64,000 bases of DNA from Rhodococcus_F sp040656415 (lineage in GTDB: Bacteria; Actinomycetota; Actinomycetes; Mycobacteriales; Mycobacteriaceae), in assembly GCF_040656415.1 (NCBI RefSeq), contig NZ_JBFAMC010000001.1:992001-1056000 (forward strand). Reading direction: 5' to 3'. Of this stretch, positions 61,643 to 64,000 are shown piece by piece (position 1 is the stretch's first letter; each line of letters begins with the position of its first letter). A program made the translations under genes and the position numbers. The notes under the pieces are model-generated. The model was not told the DNA's origin. It did no database searches and worked only from the letters and a program-made list of their open reading frames with translations.

Positions 61643-61680
61643 CGAAACGGGACGTTCCCTCGGGGGAACGTCCCGTTTCG
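61643..61680 (+). terminator. Rho-independent terminator after icd
   Basis: Perfect 17-base arms (CGAAACGGGACGTTCCC and its complement) around a four-base loop, 33 bases after the icd stop. Confidence 0.92.
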
Positions 61681-61810
61681 AATTTCGCGCACCGTTTCGC
61701 AAGACACTGTGACCAGCGGGGAACGGCCTGGGAGGGTCGGGAAGAGAGGATCTACGACGAGGCGCTTTCTGTAGGGTGGTCGTAATTTGCCTAGCGTCGA
61801 AAGTTCTTCC

Positions 61811-63028
61811 ATGAGGACCTCCGGCTCCGTCCTTACCGCGACCGTTATCGCACGACGTCCATCCAAATTTACGGTCGCGATGCTCGTGCTCGCGCTTGGT
61901 GGTTTCGCGATCGGGACTACCGAGTTCGTGGCTATGGGATTGCTTCCCGAGATAGCGTCGGGTCTCGACATCACCGAGCCGATCGCCGGGCATGCCATTT
62001 CAGCGTATGCATTGGGGGTGGTCGTCGGCGCCCCGCTGATCGGGTCCCTGGCCGCGCGAGTGCCTCGCAAGACTCTGCTCATCGCGCTGATGGCGACTTT
62101 CACGATCGGCAACGCAGCCACCGTCCTCGCACCGGGCTACGGGGTGGTGATGGTCTCACGGTTCGTCGCGGGCTTTCCGCACGGCGCCTACTTCGGTCTC
62201 GCCGCGCTCGTGGCTGCGCACCTCGCCGGCCATGGTCAGCGAGGCAAGGCGGTGGGACTCGTCTGGATGGGGCTTCCGGTGGCCAACGTCGTCGGGGTGC
62301 CCGTGGCCTCTTGGCTGGGTCAGAACGTCGGCTGGCGAAGCGCCTTCGCTCTCGTCGCGGTGCTCGGTCTGGTCACGATCGGTGCAATCTGGTCGGGCGT
62401 GCCCTCTCTCACCCGTATGCCCGTGACGAATCCGCTCACCGAACTCGGAGCACTGCGGCGGACCCAGGTGTGGATGACGTTGATCACAGGAATGGTCAGC
62501 TTCGGTGGGTTGTTTGCCGTCTACACGTACATTTCGACGACTCTCACCGATGTCTCCGGACTGCCGTTGTCGCTCGTGCCGCTCGCGCTGATGGTTTTCG
62601 GGTTCGGAATGATCACGGGGAACCTTATCGGCGGCCTGCTTGCCGACAGGGCGTTGATGCCTGGCCTGTTCGCCACGATAACCGCGTTCGCGGTGGCACT
62701 CGGGGTCTTCGTGGTCGCCTCCCACAATTCCTACACAGCTCTCGTGTTGCTGTTCTGTGTGAGCGCGGCGGGAACCTCGATAGTTCCGGGTCTGCAGACG
62801 CGGCTGATGGACGTCGCCGCCGACGCCCAGACTCTCGCGGCGTCCCTGAATCACTCAGCGCTCAACATCGCGAACGCGTTCGGCGCCTGGATCGGTGGTG
62901 TGGTGATCGCTGCCGGCTATGGCTACACGTCGCCTGCCGCAGTGGGTGCGATGCTCGCAATGGCTGGTCTCGTTGTCCTCGCCGCCGCGGTCGCCATGGA
63001 ACGACGCAGTGTCCGTTCGGCTCGGTAG
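61811..63028 (+). CDS. MFS transporter, DHA1 family drug-efflux type
   Basis: A 405-residue 12-TM transporter. The first helix contains FAIGTTEFVAMGLLPEIA, typical of the DHA1 branch (AraJ/CmlA/Cmr-like). The loop 2-3 motif is GSLAARVPRKTLL, and RFVAGFPHGAYFG is the helix-4 signature. Substrate unknown; chloramphenicol or sugar-like compounds are handled by relatives. ATG 61811 is used; TTG 61787 is an alternative. It is separated from icd by the terminator. Confidence 0.9.
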   Translation: MRTSGSVLTATVIARRPSKFTVAMLVLALGGFAIGTTEFVAMGLLPEIASGLDITEPIAGHAISAYALGVVVGAPLIGSLAARVPRKTLLIALMATFTIGNAATVLAPGYGVVMVSRFVAGFPHGAYFGLAALVAAHLAGHGQRGKAVGLVWMGLPVANVVGVPVASWLGQNVGWRSAFALVAVLGLVTIGAIWSGVPSLTRMPVTNPLTELGALRRTQVWMTLITGMVSFGGLFAVYTYISTTLTDVSGLPLSLVPLALMVFGFGMITGNLIGGLLADRALMPGLFATITAFAVALGVFVVASHNSYTALVLLFCVSAAGTSIVPGLQTRLMDVAADAQTLAASLNHSALNIANAFGAWIGGVVIAAGYGYTSPAAVGAMLAMAGLVVLAAAVAMERRSVRSAR

Positions 63029-63062
63029 ACGCGCGGCCACACCCACCGCTACCGTGCTTGCC

Positions 63063-63869
63063 GTGCCCCGCATCATCACCACCGTCAATGTCAACGGCGT
63101 CCGTGCAGCTGCCCGCAAGGGGCTGACCGAGTGGATCGAGCAGACCGAGGCAGACATCATCTGTCTACAGGAGACGAGGGCTTCTGACGAACAATTGGCC
63201 GAGACCCTCTCACCTGCGCTGGAGGCTGGATGGCACCTGGAGTCGGCCGAACCCGAGGCGAAGGGACGAAACGGGGTCGCAGTTCTGTCACGCACACCTG
63301 CTGATGCCGTCCGAGTTGGCCACGGTGACCAGGAGTTTCTATCCGCGGGTCGCTATATCGAGGCAGATTTCGGCGATCTGACGGTCGCCAGCCTGTATCT
63401 GCCGTCGGGTGAGGCGCTGACTCCCAAACAGGATGAGAAAGAACGGTTCATGAAATCGTTTGCCATCCACCTCTCCACCACCGCGGCGGCAGCCGAGGTT
63501 GCCGACAGGCACGTTGTGGTCTGCGGCGACTGGAACATCGCGCACACCGAGCTGGACCTGAAGAACTGGAAGGCCAACAAGAAGTCGTCGGGGTTCCTCC
63601 CGAACGAGCGCGAATGGATGGAGGTCTTGTTCGCCGAAGGTTCGGCATGGGTCGATGTGGTTCGGGCGCAGCATCCCGATGTTGCGGGACCGTATTCATG
63701 GTGGTCATACAGGGGCAAGGCGTTCGACAACGATTCCGGCTGGCGTATCGACTACCAGGTGGCGACCCGTGCTTTCGCCGAGCGGGCCGAGGCGGCGGTC
63801 GTCGAGCGTGCACAGTCGTACGATGCGCGCTGGTCCGATCACGCGCCGGTCACCGTCTCGTACCGGTAG
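63063..63869 (+). CDS. xth: Exodeoxyribonuclease III / AP endonuclease
   Basis: A 268-residue Xth-family nuclease with all conserved blocks: TVNVNGVRAA, CLQETRA, GRNGVAVLSR, VCGDWNIAHTELDL, the basic GFLPNEREWM segment, GWRIDYQVATRAF and the final SDHAPVTV. These give the Asn, Glu, Asp, Asn, Asp and His active-site residues. It cuts at abasic sites in base-excision repair. GTG start at 63063. trpS begins about 60 bases downstream. Confidence 0.95.
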   Translation: MPRIITTVNVNGVRAAARKGLTEWIEQTEADIICLQETRASDEQLAETLSPALEAGWHLESAEPEAKGRNGVAVLSRTPADAVRVGHGDQEFLSAGRYIEADFGDLTVASLYLPSGEALTPKQDEKERFMKSFAIHLSTTAAAAEVADRHVVVCGDWNIAHTELDLKNWKANKKSSGFLPNEREWMEVLFAEGSAWVDVVRAQHPDVAGPYSWWSYRGKAFDNDSGWRIDYQVATRAFAERAEAAVVERAQSYDARWSDHAPVTVSYR

Positions 63870-63928
63870 CGAGGAGACGAGCACACCGCACCGATCGACT
63901 GAAGTTCGACTCGTGACAAGATCGGACC

Positions 63929-64000
63929 ATGTCGACCCCAGCAGAACAGACGCCTACAACGAAGCCTCGCGTGCTTTCCGGAATCCAGCCGACGTCGGAT
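63929..64000 (+). CDS. trpS: Tryptophanyl-tRNA synthetase, first 24 codons only
   Basis: ATG 63929 opens a frame that runs off the window; the residues KPRVLSGIQPTSD match the conserved TrpS N-terminus just before the first ATP-binding motif. The order xth-trpS agrees with the icd-trpS region of related genomes. AAGATCGGA upstream is a weak ribosome site. Confidence 0.85.
   Translation, partial: MSTPAEQTPTTKPRVLSGIQPTSD

Noticed and set aside
60366..61643. 425-codon minus-strand open frame opposite icd
   Set aside because: Antisense shadow of icd; no domain, and it even extends into the icd terminator.
1..64000. CRISPR arrays, insertion sequences, prophage or integrative elements
   Set aside because: No spaced direct repeats, transposase, integrase or phage genes were seen; the layout is syntenic core chromosome.

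Overview
The window looks like core chromosome of a GC-rich, mycolic-acid actinobacterium of the Mycobacteriales, most likely Rhodococcus or a close Nocardiaceae relative. The evidence is gene content and order: groES-groEL1, a WhiB3-type regulator, sigD-rsdA, guaB-guaB3, choD, guaA, imuA'-imuB, acrA1-type reductase, dnaE2, folD-DUF3017, metY-metX, icd and trpS lie in an order close to the Mycobacterium tuberculosis Rv34xx-Rv33xx region. Many genes start with GTG, and several secreted proteins carry twin-arginine signals. I saw no tRNA or rRNA gene, insertion sequence, prophage, integrase or CRISPR array. The genus is inference; no 16S is present.

Layout. 1-5.5 kb: the start of an Hsp70-like gene, a small potassium-channel-like protein, and two tandem Tat-exported metallophosphoesterases. 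5.5-15 kb: heat-shock and stress regulation plus purine synthesis (CIRCE operator, groES, groEL1, whiB3, a conserved unknown, sigD with its anti-sigma gene rsdA, a DUF5319 protein, guaB, guaB3). 14.9-15.7 kb: a wrecked DHA2-type MFS transporter with an inverted internal piece. 15.8-21 kb: envelope and exported proteins (a helical small protein with two tandem DUF3558 lipoproteins, a CHAP protein, two overlapping Tat-exported phosphatases). 21.5-26 kb: choD, guaA and a methyltransferase. 26-32.4 kb: an envelope-stress block (two-TM protein, PspC/LiaF-like protein, divergent PspC-type histidine kinase and LuxR-type response regulator), a secreted beta-propeller-like protein and a Ser/Thr kinase.

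32.5-49.2 kb holds the SOS mutasome in two parts, imuA'-imuB and dnaE2, each behind a LexA box. Between them lie lipid/redox genes: R2-like ligand-binding oxidase, a two-domain fatty acyl reductase, an MMPL transporter, a TetR regulator and three alpha/beta hydrolases. 49-57.4 kb is mixed: DUF4349 lipoprotein with rhodanese, TDT transporter with LysR regulator, trmL, an FAD monooxygenase, a secreted acidic repeat protein, an MfpA-like pentapeptide-repeat protein and folD. 57.4-64 kb: metY-metX behind a SAM-IV riboswitch, icd, an MFS exporter, xth and the first codons of trpS.

Nothing here is clearly a new defence or biosynthetic system. The most useful leads are the inversion-scarred transporter, CRP/GlxR-like sites shared by the two metallophosphoesterases and choD, the split mutasome with its two LexA boxes, the acidic secreted protein built on seven 15-bp repeats, the DUF3558 trio, and the palindrome between the PspC/LiaF gene and its divergent kinase. 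Coordinates of short sites may be off by one base because they were counted by eye.
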